Shown piece after piece: positions 17,472 through 28,977 of a stretch of 64,000 nt of DNA. The notes below the pieces were generated by a model, which saw only the letters and a program-made list of their open reading frames with translations, did not search any database and was not told the DNA's origin. The first letter of the stretch is position 1. Each line of letters starts with the position of its first letter. Position numbers and translations under genes: made by a program. Source of the stretch: Flavobacterium sandaracinum (lineage in GTDB: Bacteria; Bacteroidota; Bacteroidia; Flavobacteriales; Flavobacteriaceae); the NCBI RefSeq assembly GCF_004349135.1, contig NZ_SMFN01000014.1:433-64432 (forward strand), in the 5' to 3' direction.

Positions 17472-20400
17472 TTGAAAAAATATTTAAAGAAAAGTGTACA
17501 AATTTTCCTTTGGACAATAGGATGTGTGATTCTATTGTTCTTAGCAGTAGTCATTGCAATTCAAATCCCCACTGTTCAAAATTATGCCAAAGGGAAAGCG
17601 GTAGCCTATCTGGAAGGAAAAATCAAAACCAAAGTGACCATTGACCGACTAGAAATTGGTCTTCCAAAAAAAGTGATTTTGGAAGGTGTTTATTTTGAAG
17701 ATCAAAAAAAAGATACTCTTTTTGCTGGAGAGAAATTAGCAGTTGACATTAGTTTGTTTCAATTAATAAACAACAAAGTTGAAATCAATTCCGTCCACCT
17801 CGTAGGTATCTCTGCAAATTTAAACAGAGATTCCAAGGCTATTTTTAATTTTGATTACATTATCAAAGCATTTGCTTCGCCAGAAAAACAGAAAAGTGAT
17901 TCTCCACCAATGGAATTTTCAGTCGAGGAAATAAAGCTAGATCGTATTCAATTTAAATATAAGGATGCTTTTACAAAAAATAACGTTTACGCCAATCTAA
18001 ATCATTTTGAAACAAAGATCAAAACCTTCGATCTTAACAAAATGAACTTTGAAATTCCAAAAGCTAAAATCAATGGTTTGAAATTCAAACTAAAACAAGG
18101 CATGGTGCAACAATCTCTTGCCTCACAAGAAGCCGAAATAAAAAATGAGCCAGAAACGATTTTAAATTTAAAACTTGGAGAAATTGATTTAGCCAAAATA
18201 GATTTTGATTACGAAAGTGAAGTAACAAAATTAGCTACTACTTTTTACTTAAAAAAAATGGTGGCTAAAATTGAAAAAATGGATCTCAATAATAAATTTG
18301 CCATTATTGAAAGTCTTAATCTCACCGGTGTAGAGGGTGCGCTGGCGCTTGGTAAATCAGACAAAGTTAAAGTAAAGGAAGAATCTAATGACACCGAATC
18401 TACGAACTGGCAAGTCAAAGTAAATACAACAGAATTCAAACGGGTTAATTTCCGCTACGATAACAACAATGTTGCAGCGGTACAAAAAGGAATTGACTAC
18501 AACCATTTAAATTTTACCAATTTAAACTTGCAGGTAGATGCGTTGAATTACAATGCTGAAAACATTTCTGGATCTGCAAAATCCCTATCTGTTAAAGACA
18601 AAAGCGGCTTAAACATTCAATCATTTAATGCAGATTTTTTCTATGGAAAAAAGAATGCTTTTCTTAAAAATTTATATTTAAAAACGCCACAAACAGAACT
18701 GAAAGATGAAATCCGAATTGGGTATCCATCCATCGCATCCTTGGCAGCAAATCCAGGTGAACTAGGTCTTATCGCCTCTTTAAAGAAAAGTAAATTAGGA
18801 ATTAAAGACATTTTACTTTTTGCTCCAACTTTGAACAAAACCAACCCTTTCATGAGCTATCCCAATGCAATATTGTTGCTGAATGGTTCTATAAAAGGCA
18901 AACTGAACAACATTATATTTCCGTCTATAGAGATTAGCGGTATTGGAGCAACAAAAGTAGCTGCAAGCGGCAGCATTGTGGGATTACCTGATATGACCAA
19001 AGCTTATTTCGATTTAAATATCAAAGACTTGCAAACAGGAGCAAAAGATTTTGTTAGTTTTTTACCTAAAGGTACGATTCCAAACACGATTCAGTTGCCC
19101 TCAAAATTGAGTGTAAAAGGAACATTTAAAGGGAAAGTTGCTAATTTCAACACTAATTTGAATTTGATTAGCAGTTTTGGAAATGCTAAAATAAAAGCAG
19201 CCTTTGATCAAAGCCGAAAAAATTATGAGAAATACGATGCGCAAGCTGAATTTACTAATTTTGATCTAGGAAAATTTATAAAAAACGATTCGATTGGAAA
19301 AGTAACACTAAAAGCCAATATAAAAGGAACTGGTTTTGATCCAAAAACCGCAACAGCTTCGTTAAACGGAAGTGTTTTAAAAGCATATTACAACAAATAC
19401 ACGTACAAAAATCTAAACATTAAAGGCGCCATTAGAAAAGGAAATTTTAATGCGACAGCTGTTGCAAAAGATCCTAACCTAACTTTTGATTTAGTGAGCA
19501 GCGGTAGTTTCAAAGACAAATACCCTTCCGGAAAATTAAAATTGAATGTAGATATTGCCGATTTAGAAAAACTGAATCTGCATGCCGGACCTTTAAAAAT
19601 AAGAGGCGCTGTAGATGCTGATATTCAGTACGCTGATTTAGATTATCTTAACGGAACTGTCAATGCACACAGCATAAATGTGGTCAATGCTAAAGATCAG
19701 TTTGTAATAGACACAATAAATGTAATTGCAACAGCAACGGCTGAAAAAAATACACTGGAACTCAATTCTCCTTTTTTAGATGCTGCAATAAATGGAAAAT
19801 ATCAATTATCAAAAATTGCAACTGCTTTAACGAATTCTATTGCAACCTATTATGACACCAACCCAAATTCTAAAAAAATAGCCGTTAAAAATCAACAATT
19901 CGATTTTAAAGTTAACGTAAAAGACAATCCTATTATATTAAAAGTAATTCCAGAATTAAAAAGTTTGGAACCCATTACTATAACAGGCAGATACAATTCT
20001 GTTAACGATTCGATAGTTTTAAATGGTTCTATTCCAAAATTAATTTATGGAACCAACACAATTACCAATGCGACTTTAAAAGTAGACACGCAAGACAAAG
20101 CACTGCTTTACAGCTTTATTGTAGACGACATTCAAAACAACCAAATCCAATTACCACACACCAGCTTAACTGGGAAAATCGAGAAAAATCTAGTAGATTA
20201 TATCTTGCAACTGAAAGATGCAAAAGATGTAGAACGCTACTTAATTGATGGGACATTGCAGGCTGTAAATGGAGACAATGAAGTGCGACTTGGTCTAGAC
20301 AAAATAGTGTTGAACTATGAATCTTGGAAAATTGCACAAGACAATCTCATTCGCTTTGGCGGAAAAGGAATTTTCATCGATAATTTCGAATTGAGTAAAG

Positions 20401-22475
20401 AGCAAAGTACAATAAGTGTTCAATCAGAATCAAACATTCCAAATGCTCCTATTGCAATTGATTTTAAGGATTTTGACATCAATACGATTACTAGCTTTGT
20501 TGAGAAAAAAGATTTACAGTTAAGCGGGAAAATAAATGGAAATGCAACGGTAAAAAACATTGCTAAAACACCACTTTTTACTTCGGATTTGAATATTGAA
20601 AATTTTACTTTCAAAAAAGACACCGTTGGAAATATCAGCATCAAAGTAAATAATACAATTACAAATCAATATGATGCGAAAGTTGCTATTACCGGGCAAG
20701 GTAATCAAGTGAATTTAGAAGGATTTTATGTAGCGAATGAAAGTCGTTTTGATTTAGATTTAGACATCGACAAATTGAATTTGAAAAGTATTCAAGGCTT
20801 TACATTGGATAATATCACTGAAAGTACTGGATTTTTGACTGGAAATTTCAAAATTACTGGAAATACCACCCAACCTAAAGTCATTGGAGAATTACAATTC
20901 AATGACATTGGATTCAAAGCAACACAACTTAATGCTAAATTTAAGTCTTTGAATGACAAAATCACCTTTACCGAAAACGCAATTCTTTTTGACACGTTTA
21001 CAATAAAAGATGAGAAAGACAATGATTTAGTGATAAACGGTGCAATTAACAGTAGTAATTTCAGCAATTTTGGATTTGATTTAGCAATTGATGCAGATAA
21101 TTTTCAAGCCGTCAATTCAGAAGCAAAAGACAATGATTTGTATTATGGACAACTCTTTCTGGACAACCATTTAAAAGTAAGCGGGACAATAGACAATCCT
21201 ATCGTAGAAGGAAGTATCAAAATCAACAAAGACACTAAATTTACTGTTGTTTTACCACAATCTGATCCATCAATAGCGGACAGAGAAGGAATTGTAGAGT
21301 TCATTGACCAGGATAATCCACAAATTTTAGGTAGCGTTGCACTTGCTGAAATTAGCAGTGAAATGGAGCTAAAAGGGATCAATGCCTCTGTCAATATAGA
21401 AGTGGATAAAGAAGCCGAATTATCTTTAAACATTGATAAAGCCAACGGAGATTTCTTAAAATTGAAAGGAGAAGCGCAATTAAATGGTGGAATTGATCCT
21501 TCCGGAAAAACAACGCTGACCGGAAGATATGAATTGTCTGAGGGAAGTTATGAGATGAATTTTAATAGCATCAAAAGAAAATTCGATATCAAATCAGGAA
21601 GTTATATTTTGTGGACTGGCGAACCAACAACAGCTGATATTAGCATTACCGCGATTTATAAAACAGAAGCAGCACCAATCGATCTGATAAACGACCAATT
21701 AGGAGCTGTTACTGCCGAAATAAGAAATACGTACAAGCAACGAATTCCGTTTGAAACCCGTCTGAAAATGACTGGAGAATTACTAAAACCTACAATCTCA
21801 TTTGACATTGTTTTACCGGAAGGAAATAATAGTGTTTCAACCGAAATTATTAATACTACACAGGCTAAACTGACACAATTGCGTCAGCAACCTGATGAAA
21901 TGAACAAACAGGTTTTTGCCTTATTGTTATTAAACCGTTTTATTGGAGAAAATCCATTTGCCAGTGAAACCGGTGGAACAAACGTTTCGTCATTAGCGAG
22001 AGAAAGTGCCAGTAAAATTTTATCACAACAGCTTAATAATTTGGCTGGAGATTTAATTGAAGGCGTAGAACTTAATTTTGATTTAAATACTTCTGACGAT
22101 TATACAACCGGTCAACGCGAAAATAAAACCGATTTGAATGTTGGAATTTCAAAAACATTGCTGAATGATCGATTGAAAGTTACAGTAGGAAGCAGTTTTG
22201 GAATTGAAGGTCCACAGCAAACCAATCAGGATGCTAATAATATTGCTGGTGATGTTTCCCTAGATTATCAACTTTCAAAAGATGGAAGGTATAAAATCCG
22301 AGTATATCGTATCAATAAATATCAAGTCGCGCTTCAAGGGGAAGTCGTTGAAACTGGAATCGCTTTTGTTATAACAATGAATTACAACAAATTCAGAGAA
22401 TTATATGCTAAAAGTGAAGCGAAAAAAGCAAAGCAAAAAGCAAAAAAAGAATTAAAAAATAAATCAGATGAATAA
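17472..22475 (+). CDS. tamB: TamB-like translocation/assembly protein
   Basis: A 1667-residue protein anchored by one N-terminal segment (VQIFLWTIGCVILLFLAVVI). The rest is a long run of beta-rich repeats of the AsmA/TamB type, beginning with the AsmA-like IKTKVTIDRLEIGLPKKVIL. The C-terminal DUF490 domain has typical motifs (LKGEAQLNGGIDPSGKTTL, LTGRYELSEGSYEMNF, PTTADISITAIYKTEA, FDIVLPEGNN). TamB spans the periplasm and moves phospholipids or helps insert outer membrane proteins with its Omp85 partner. Here the partner gene overlaps by 8 bases downstream, a tight operon. The start codon reads TTG; the next in-frame choices would cut the membrane anchor. Confidence 0.93.
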   Translation: MKKYLKKSVQIFLWTIGCVILLFLAVVIAIQIPTVQNYAKGKAVAYLEGKIKTKVTIDRLEIGLPKKVILEGVYFEDQKKDTLFAGEKLAVDISLFQLINNKVEINSVHLVGISANLNRDSKAIFNFDYIIKAFASPEKQKSDSPPMEFSVEEIKLDRIQFKYKDAFTKNNVYANLNHFETKIKTFDLNKMNFEIPKAKINGLKFKLKQGMVQQSLASQEAEIKNEPETILNLKLGEIDLAKIDFDYESEVTKLATTFYLKKMVAKIEKMDLNNKFAIIESLNLTGVEGALALGKSDKVKVKEESNDTESTNWQVKVNTTEFKRVNFRYDNNNVAAVQKGIDYNHLNFTNLNLQVDALNYNAENISGSAKSLSVKDKSGLNIQSFNADFFYGKKNAFLKNLYLKTPQTELKDEIRIGYPSIASLAANPGELGLIASLKKSKLGIKDILLFAPTLNKTNPFMSYPNAILLLNGSIKGKLNNIIFPSIEISGIGATKVAASGSIVGLPDMTKAYFDLNIKDLQTGAKDFVSFLPKGTIPNTIQLPSKLSVKGTFKGKVANFNTNLNLISSFGNAKIKAAFDQSRKNYEKYDAQAEFTNFDLGKFIKNDSIGKVTLKANIKGTGFDPKTATASLNGSVLKAYYNKYTYKNLNIKGAIRKGNFNATAVAKDPNLTFDLVSSGSFKDKYPSGKLKLNVDIADLEKLNLHAGPLKIRGAVDADIQYADLDYLNGTVNAHSINVVNAKDQFVIDTINVIATATAEKNTLELNSPFLDAAINGKYQLSKIATALTNSIATYYDTNPNSKKIAVKNQQFDFKVNVKDNPIILKVIPELKSLEPITITGRYNSVNDSIVLNGSIPKLIYGTNTITNATLKVDTQDKALLYSFIVDDIQNNQIQLPHTSLTGKIEKNLVDYILQLKDAKDVERYLIDGTLQAVNGDNEVRLGLDKIVLNYESWKIAQDNLIRFGGKGIFIDNFELSKEQSTISVQSESNIPNAPIAIDFKDFDINTITSFVEKKDLQLSGKINGNATVKNIAKTPLFTSDLNIENFTFKKDTVGNISIKVNNTITNQYDAKVAITGQGNQVNLEGFYVANESRFDLDLDIDKLNLKSIQGFTLDNITESTGFLTGNFKITGNTTQPKVIGELQFNDIGFKATQLNAKFKSLNDKITFTENAILFDTFTIKDEKDNDLVINGAINSSNFSNFGFDLAIDADNFQAVNSEAKDNDLYYGQLFLDNHLKVSGTIDNPIVEGSIKINKDTKFTVVLPQSDPSIADREGIVEFIDQDNPQILGSVALAEISSEMELKGINASVNIEVDKEAELSLNIDKANGDFLKLKGEAQLNGGIDPSGKTTLTGRYELSEGSYEMNFNSIKRKFDIKSGSYILWTGEPTTADISITAIYKTEAAPIDLINDQLGAVTAEIRNTYKQRIPFETRLKMTGELLKPTISFDIVLPEGNNSVSTEIINTTQAKLTQLRQQPDEMNKQVFALLLLNRFIGENPFASETGGTNVSSLARESASKILSQQLNNLAGDLIEGVELNFDLNTSDDYTTGQRENKTDLNVGISKTLLNDRLKVTVGSSFGIEGPQQTNQDANNIAGDVSLDYQLSKDGRYKIRVYRINKYQVALQGEVVETGIAFVITMNYNKFRELYAKSEAKKAKQKAKKELKNKSDE

Positions 22476-24762
22476 AACTCCTTTATTACACTTTCTTTTT
22501 TTAGGATTGTTTATTTCCTCGTGCAGCAATACCAGATATTTGCCTGAAGGAGAATTATTGTACACAGGCGCGAAAATAAAAGTGGAAGGAAAACAAACCT
22601 CCAAGAAAGAAAACAAAGCACTAAAAAACCAACTTGAGGAAATTGTAAGACCCAAACCTAACTCTTCAATTCTTGGCTTAAAGCCAAAACTGTATATTTA
22701 CAATCTGGCTGGGACGCCAAAGAAAGAAAAAGGATGGCGTTATTGGTTGAAAAATAAAGTAGGCGAAGCACCCGTTTTTTATAGTAAAGTAGATTTAGAA
22801 TACAACAAAAGTGTATTGCAAAATTTCTCTGAAAACAGCGGTTATTTCAATACAAAAACATCAGCGGATTCCACACGAAAAGGGAAAAAAGCAAGTGCTG
22901 AATACACAGTAAATCCAGCAAAACAATACAAAATTAGAGAGGTTAAATTTCCTACGGATTCCTCCATTCTTTCAACAGCCGTTCGCAATACAAGACGCAG
23001 AAGTGTATTGAAAAAAGAGGAAGGATACAGTCTTAATGCGATCAAAGAAGAGCGAGTTCGTATTGATGCCCGATTGAAAGAAAAAGGTTTTTTCTATTTC
23101 AACCCGGATTATTTAAAAGTACAAATTGATAGTACCGTTGCGGATCATCAAGTGGATTTAATTGTAAAAGTTAAAGATGAAACTCCAAGCTTAGCCGAGA
23201 CACCTTACAAGATCAATAAAATTATTGTTTATCCTAATTATTCCATTGGGATTGACAGTGTAAAAAACAATATGGATTCTATCCAAAAGTACAACGATTT
23301 AACAATTATTGACCCGGAAAATTTATTCAAACCGCGTATTTTTGATCGTGCCTTATATTTTAAAAAAGAAGATTTATACAACAGAACTGATCATAACTTA
23401 TCATTAAATCGATTGGTTAATTTAGGTACATTTAAATTCGTAAAAAATCAATTTACGGTTTCAGATACTACAGGAAATTACTTAGATGCCTATTATTACC
23501 TCACGCCATTGCCTAAAAAATCAGTCCGATTGGAATTATTAGCTAAAACCAACTCCGCTAATTACACGGGAACGGAACTCAATTTAAACTGGAGCAACCG
23601 AAACACCTTTAGAGGTGCTGAATTGCTGACGATATCAGCATTTGGAGGTGTTGAAGTACAAGTTTCCGGACAAAACAATGGATTTAATGTATACCGTATT
23701 GGAACCGAAGCTAATTTAATTTGGCCAAGATTAGTGGCTCCTTTCAAACTTGATTCTCCAAGTGGTTTTGTTCCAAAAACAAAAGCAACATTAGGGTATG
23801 AATTTCAAAATAGAACGAAGCTGTACTCGCTACAAACGTTCAAAGGATCTTTTGGATATTTGTGGAAAGAGAGTGAGCAAAAAGAACATTTATTGAATAT
23901 TTCTGAAATTACGTATGCTAGCCCGCAAAATGTTACGGCGTTGTATCAAGAACAAATTGATGGAAATCCATCTTTAGAAAAAGTAATTGAAAAACAATTG
24001 ATTTTTGGTCCAACCTATTCCTATACGTACACCAATACGTTGCAAAGACGAAAAAAGAATACTTTTTACTACAAAGGAACTATAGACTTGGCCGGAAATA
24101 TTGCTGGATTAGCTTCAGGTGCCAACATTCAAAAAGGCGATACCATAAAATTGTTTGATGTTCCTTTTAGCCAATTTGTCAAAATAGAAAATGATTTCAG
24201 GCATTATTATAAGTTAGGTCCTGAATCCCAAATTGCTAGTAGAATAATTGCAGGAGCAGGATTTGCATACGGAAACTCGCGTGAATTGCCATTTATCAAA
24301 CAGTTTTTTATCGGTGGAACCAATAGTTTGCGCGCATTTAGAGCCCGTTCCATAGGACCTGGAAGTTTTGATGGTGCTGCAACAAATACCAGTACATTTT
24401 TACCTGATCAATCCGGTGATTTAAAATTGGAATTTAATACGGAATACCGAGCCAAAATTTATGGTTTAGTAAAAGGTGCTTTATTTTTAGATGCGGGAAA
24501 CATCTGGTTATTGAATGAAAATTCAGAGAAACCAGGGGCAAAATTTTCAAAAAAATTCCTTAATGAAATAGCCGTTGGAGCTGGAGCTGGTTTGCGTTTT
24601 GATTTTTCATTTTTAATCCTAAGAACGGATCTTGCCTTCCCATTACGAAAACCGTATTTAGCTGACGGTAACCGTTGGGTTTTAGATAAAATTGATTTTG
24701 GAAGTGGTCCATGGCGCAGAGAAAATTTAGTTTTTAATTTAGCTATTGGATATCCATTTTAG
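22468..24762 (+). CDS. tamA: TamA-like outer membrane protein (Omp85/BamA family), lipoprotein
   Basis: A 764-residue protein begins MNKTPLLHFLFLGLFISSC, a lipoprotein signal with Cys19. POTRA-like repeats fill about residues 25-330 (YLPEGELLYTGAKIKVEGK, YKIREVKFPTDSSIL, INKIIVYPNYSIG). The C-terminal Omp85 barrel carries FIGGTNSLRAFRARSIGPG, which matches the conserved RGF-like motif region (here RAF), and ends ENLVFNLAIGYPF with a terminal aromatic. This is the Bacteroidetes lipoprotein version of TamA. It should act with TamB in outer membrane assembly; the ATG overlaps the tamB stop region. Confidence 0.92.
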   Translation: MNKTPLLHFLFLGLFISSCSNTRYLPEGELLYTGAKIKVEGKQTSKKENKALKNQLEEIVRPKPNSSILGLKPKLYIYNLAGTPKKEKGWRYWLKNKVGEAPVFYSKVDLEYNKSVLQNFSENSGYFNTKTSADSTRKGKKASAEYTVNPAKQYKIREVKFPTDSSILSTAVRNTRRRSVLKKEEGYSLNAIKEERVRIDARLKEKGFFYFNPDYLKVQIDSTVADHQVDLIVKVKDETPSLAETPYKINKIIVYPNYSIGIDSVKNNMDSIQKYNDLTIIDPENLFKPRIFDRALYFKKEDLYNRTDHNLSLNRLVNLGTFKFVKNQFTVSDTTGNYLDAYYYLTPLPKKSVRLELLAKTNSANYTGTELNLNWSNRNTFRGAELLTISAFGGVEVQVSGQNNGFNVYRIGTEANLIWPRLVAPFKLDSPSGFVPKTKATLGYEFQNRTKLYSLQTFKGSFGYLWKESEQKEHLLNISEITYASPQNVTALYQEQIDGNPSLEKVIEKQLIFGPTYSYTYTNTLQRRKKNTFYYKGTIDLAGNIAGLASGANIQKGDTIKLFDVPFSQFVKIENDFRHYYKLGPESQIASRIIAGAGFAYGNSRELPFIKQFFIGGTNSLRAFRARSIGPGSFDGAATNTSTFLPDQSGDLKLEFNTEYRAKIYGLVKGALFLDAGNIWLLNENSEKPGAKFSKKFLNEIAVGAGAGLRFDFSFLILRTDLAFPLRKPYLADGNRWVLDKIDFGSGPWRRENLVFNLAIGYPF

Positions 24763-24778
24763 TGATAATACAATGAAA

Positions 24779-24963
24779 TAAGTAGTTGGACTTCTTTATT
24801 GCCGTACTATAAAAGGAGTGAAATACTATTTAACATAAAAAGTCATGTGAGCATTAAACCTTAAATGACCTTATTATTGCTTAAGTTATCAGTCTTACAC
24901 AAATGAAACTTCAATGACTTATATGGTAAAAAAAATACGTCATTGTTTTATTCTTATTACTTA
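24779..24963 (-). repeat. 185-bp dispersed repeat (MITE-like), copy B, inverted
   Basis: This is the reverse-complement partner of 4809-4993: gapless over 185 bases with six mismatches, sharing the TAAGTA-type ends and the CAATGAC/GTCATTG hairpin. It lies 16 bases after the tamA stop codon, so it could also serve as 3' untranslated RNA of that operon. Between it and 25066 I see nothing else. Confidence 0.8.
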
Positions 24964-25066
24964 AATCATTACTATTGATCACTTTCAATAGGTTTTATTT
25001 GCTTTTTTTTAAGTTAGCCACTTTAAAAGTAAGCGCACATCACTACATATACATGACATAGAATTC

Positions 25067-25099
25067 AAAAAAAAATCTCCCACTAATGCGGGAGATTTT
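25067..25099 (-). terminator. Terminator of the ABC-F gene
   Basis: Stem ATCTCCC / GGGAGAT with a short loop (actaatgc). On the minus strand it is followed by a run of U (the A run at 25067-25075). Confidence 0.85.
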
Positions 25100-25123
25100 C
25101 ATTATATATCGATGTAACTATTT

Positions 25124-26749
<1,626 letters not shown>

Positions 26750-26858
26750 TTATTTTATTAAATTTTTGCAAAAATACGAAAAAAATACCGATTTACTGAA
26801 TTCCAACAAAATCCGTTTTCAATGATTTAAATTTGTTGCATACCAAAATAATTAACAT

Positions 26859-26887
26859 AAAAAATCCTGACACAAATTGTCAGGATT
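26859..26887 (-). terminator. Terminator of the hexosaminidase gene
   Basis: Stem AATCCTGACA / TGTCAGGATT with a short loop (caaat); read on the minus strand it ends in a U run (A run at 26859-26864). Confidence 0.85.
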
Positions 26888-26925
26888 CTAGCGTTTATTC
26901 ATGAAAAACCAATAGTAGATTTATT

Positions 26926-28953
26926 CTAAAGTAATTTTTTCAAACCATCGTAAACAGCTAATTCTACATCAGCAGGGCTTCTAGTATTGCATTTTTCTAA
27001 TAAATCTTTCAAAACAGTTTGATTTACCTTCTGTTTTTTATCTATCAAAAGTAAAAGTTGCTGGGATACATCACTCAAACTTTGAGACAAAGACAAAAGA
27101 GGCTGCACCAATGGAGCGTTAGCACTTAAAGCGATTAAATCAGAATTTAAGACAATCCACTTCTTGAAATAATCCGTTACCACTACTTTATTCTCCTTGC
27201 TTTTATCCGCTAAATAAGAATTGACGGCAGCATTAAAATCTAGTGCTTCCGAAGCATCGGAATTACATGCATCCGCGAATAAGGTTAACGGAGAATGCAT
27301 CCGGTATTTCTTTCCGCCACCGTTGCGTTTGTAATTTTTCAGTGGTTCACAAAGATTCGAAAAATCATTCAATGCCCGTGTATCTTGATTGTTGCTGATG
27401 TTTCTTAAGATTACTTCTTTGTTTCTAATGTGCGTAATTCCGAGTTCTTCTAATCGAAAAGAAATTGTTCTCAACCTTTTGCGCAAGCTGTTCATATCAG
27501 TCACTTCCGCATTTGACCATAATCGCTCCGCTATTGCGGCAGTTCGTGGCCAAATTCTGGAATCTATATTTAATGGTGTTACGAGTTCGCTCCACATTGC
27601 AGCTTCTCCTCCTAAAATCCTTGCTTTTACTTCCGGACTAAGAATGATTTTTTTAGGTAAAGGATCATTCAAATAATGACTTTCTAAACCCAGCATCAAA
27701 TCAATGTAATACCCATTAGACAAAACGGTATTGTAACCACTCTTTGCAGCTTTGATCAATGCTCCGCCAGCTTCTTGTCCTTCATTCGTTCCTCTCCAGG
27801 CATGAATTATAGCATCTTTGGACATGTTTTCAGTCATTATTTCTTCCCAACCCATCAATTTTTTATTGTGCTTTTTGAGCATTGGAATTAACTTCATATT
27901 AAAATAAGTCTGTAAATCATGGTTGTTTGCCAAATTATTATCCTGCTTAAATTGCTGTATTGCAGGATTTGCATTCCACTCTTTTCCATTGTTTTCGTCA
28001 CCACCAATATGAAAATAACTGCCCGGAAATAACGGACAAACCTCATCAAAAATTGAGCTTAAGATTTCATACGTTTTTGGATTTGTAGGATCTAGAGTCG
28101 CATTGAAAATTCCTGAATTTCTTTGTACTTCATAGGTAATTTTCCCTTCGCCTACTTTACTTCCTATTTCTGGATACGCAGTCAATAAGGCCGAAGCATG
28201 TCCCGGAACATCTATTTCGGGAATAACCAAAATTCCTCTTTCATCAGCATATTGTACAATTTTTTTGATTTCTTCCTTAGTATAAAAATTACCATCTGAG
28301 GCTAATTCTGTTAATTTTGGATGATTTTTCAATTGAATTCTCCAACCTTGATCATCGGCTAAATGCCAATGGAAAACATTCATTTTCATTGAAGCCATAG
28401 CGTCCAGATTTCTTTTGATAACATCAACCGGTTGAAAATGTCGTGCCGCATCAATCATCAAACCTCTCCAGGTAAAACGTGGCGAATCTGATATTTCAAC
28501 AATCGGAAAATAATACGAAGTACTGTTATTTTGAAGCAATTGCAATAAAGTTTCCAAGCCATGCAAAGCCCCTAAATCATTGGTAGCATTAATTATTATT
28601 TTATTGGAATTAATGATCAGTTGGTAGCTTTCGTCCTCATTAATTTCTATTTTTCCATTGCGAGTACAATTAATTTGCAATTCGGCTTCAGGGCTTTCAT
28701 TGACTTTCGTCAAAAAACTTTGTCCCAGAAACAATCCTGTTCTGCCGTCCAATCGTCGTACAAAGTTAGTGGCACCTAGAAAAATTCTAGGATGTGGATT
28801 CCCCGTAATATTCACTTTGAAATTTTTGCTTAAAGCAAAAGTGCCAGCGATCAACTTTATATTTTGTGGCCAAGGCATCAGGTTTAATTGCTCGGTGGTA
28901 ATTTGAGCATTCGAAACAAAAGTTCCAAATAATAGCATAAAAAAGTATTTCAT
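26926..28953 (-). CDS. Beta-N-acetylhexosaminidase, GH20 family
   Basis: A 675-residue secreted enzyme with signal peptide MKYFFMLLFGTFVSNAQ. A GH20b-like N-terminal domain (LMPWPQNIKLIAGTFALSKN) precedes the catalytic barrel from about residue 150: FTWRGLMIDAARHFQPVDVI, NVFHWHLADDQGWRIQLKNH, then FHIGGDENNGKEW with the catalytic Asp-Glu pair. Substrate-assisted catalysis releases terminal GlcNAc or GalNAc from chitin oligomers or glycans, probably in the periplasm. The nagB fusion gene ends 25 bases upstream on the same strand and a sugar transporter is divergent, so this supplies amino sugar to that pathway. Confidence 0.95.
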   Translation of the reverse strand: MKYFFMLLFGTFVSNAQITTEQLNLMPWPQNIKLIAGTFALSKNFKVNITGNPHPRIFLGATNFVRRLDGRTGLFLGQSFLTKVNESPEAELQINCTRNGKIEINEDESYQLIINSNKIIINATNDLGALHGLETLLQLLQNNSTSYYFPIVEISDSPRFTWRGLMIDAARHFQPVDVIKRNLDAMASMKMNVFHWHLADDQGWRIQLKNHPKLTELASDGNFYTKEEIKKIVQYADERGILVIPEIDVPGHASALLTAYPEIGSKVGEGKITYEVQRNSGIFNATLDPTNPKTYEILSSIFDEVCPLFPGSYFHIGGDENNGKEWNANPAIQQFKQDNNLANNHDLQTYFNMKLIPMLKKHNKKLMGWEEIMTENMSKDAIIHAWRGTNEGQEAGGALIKAAKSGYNTVLSNGYYIDLMLGLESHYLNDPLPKKIILSPEVKARILGGEAAMWSELVTPLNIDSRIWPRTAAIAERLWSNAEVTDMNSLRKRLRTISFRLEELGITHIRNKEVILRNISNNQDTRALNDFSNLCEPLKNYKRNGGGKKYRMHSPLTLFADACNSDASEALDFNAAVNSYLADKSKENKVVVTDYFKKWIVLNSDLIALSANAPLVQPLLSLSQSLSDVSQQLLLLIDKKQKVNQTVLKDLLEKCNTRSPADVELAVYDGLKKLL

Positions 28954-28977
28954 AGTTTGTGGATATTCAATATGTTT

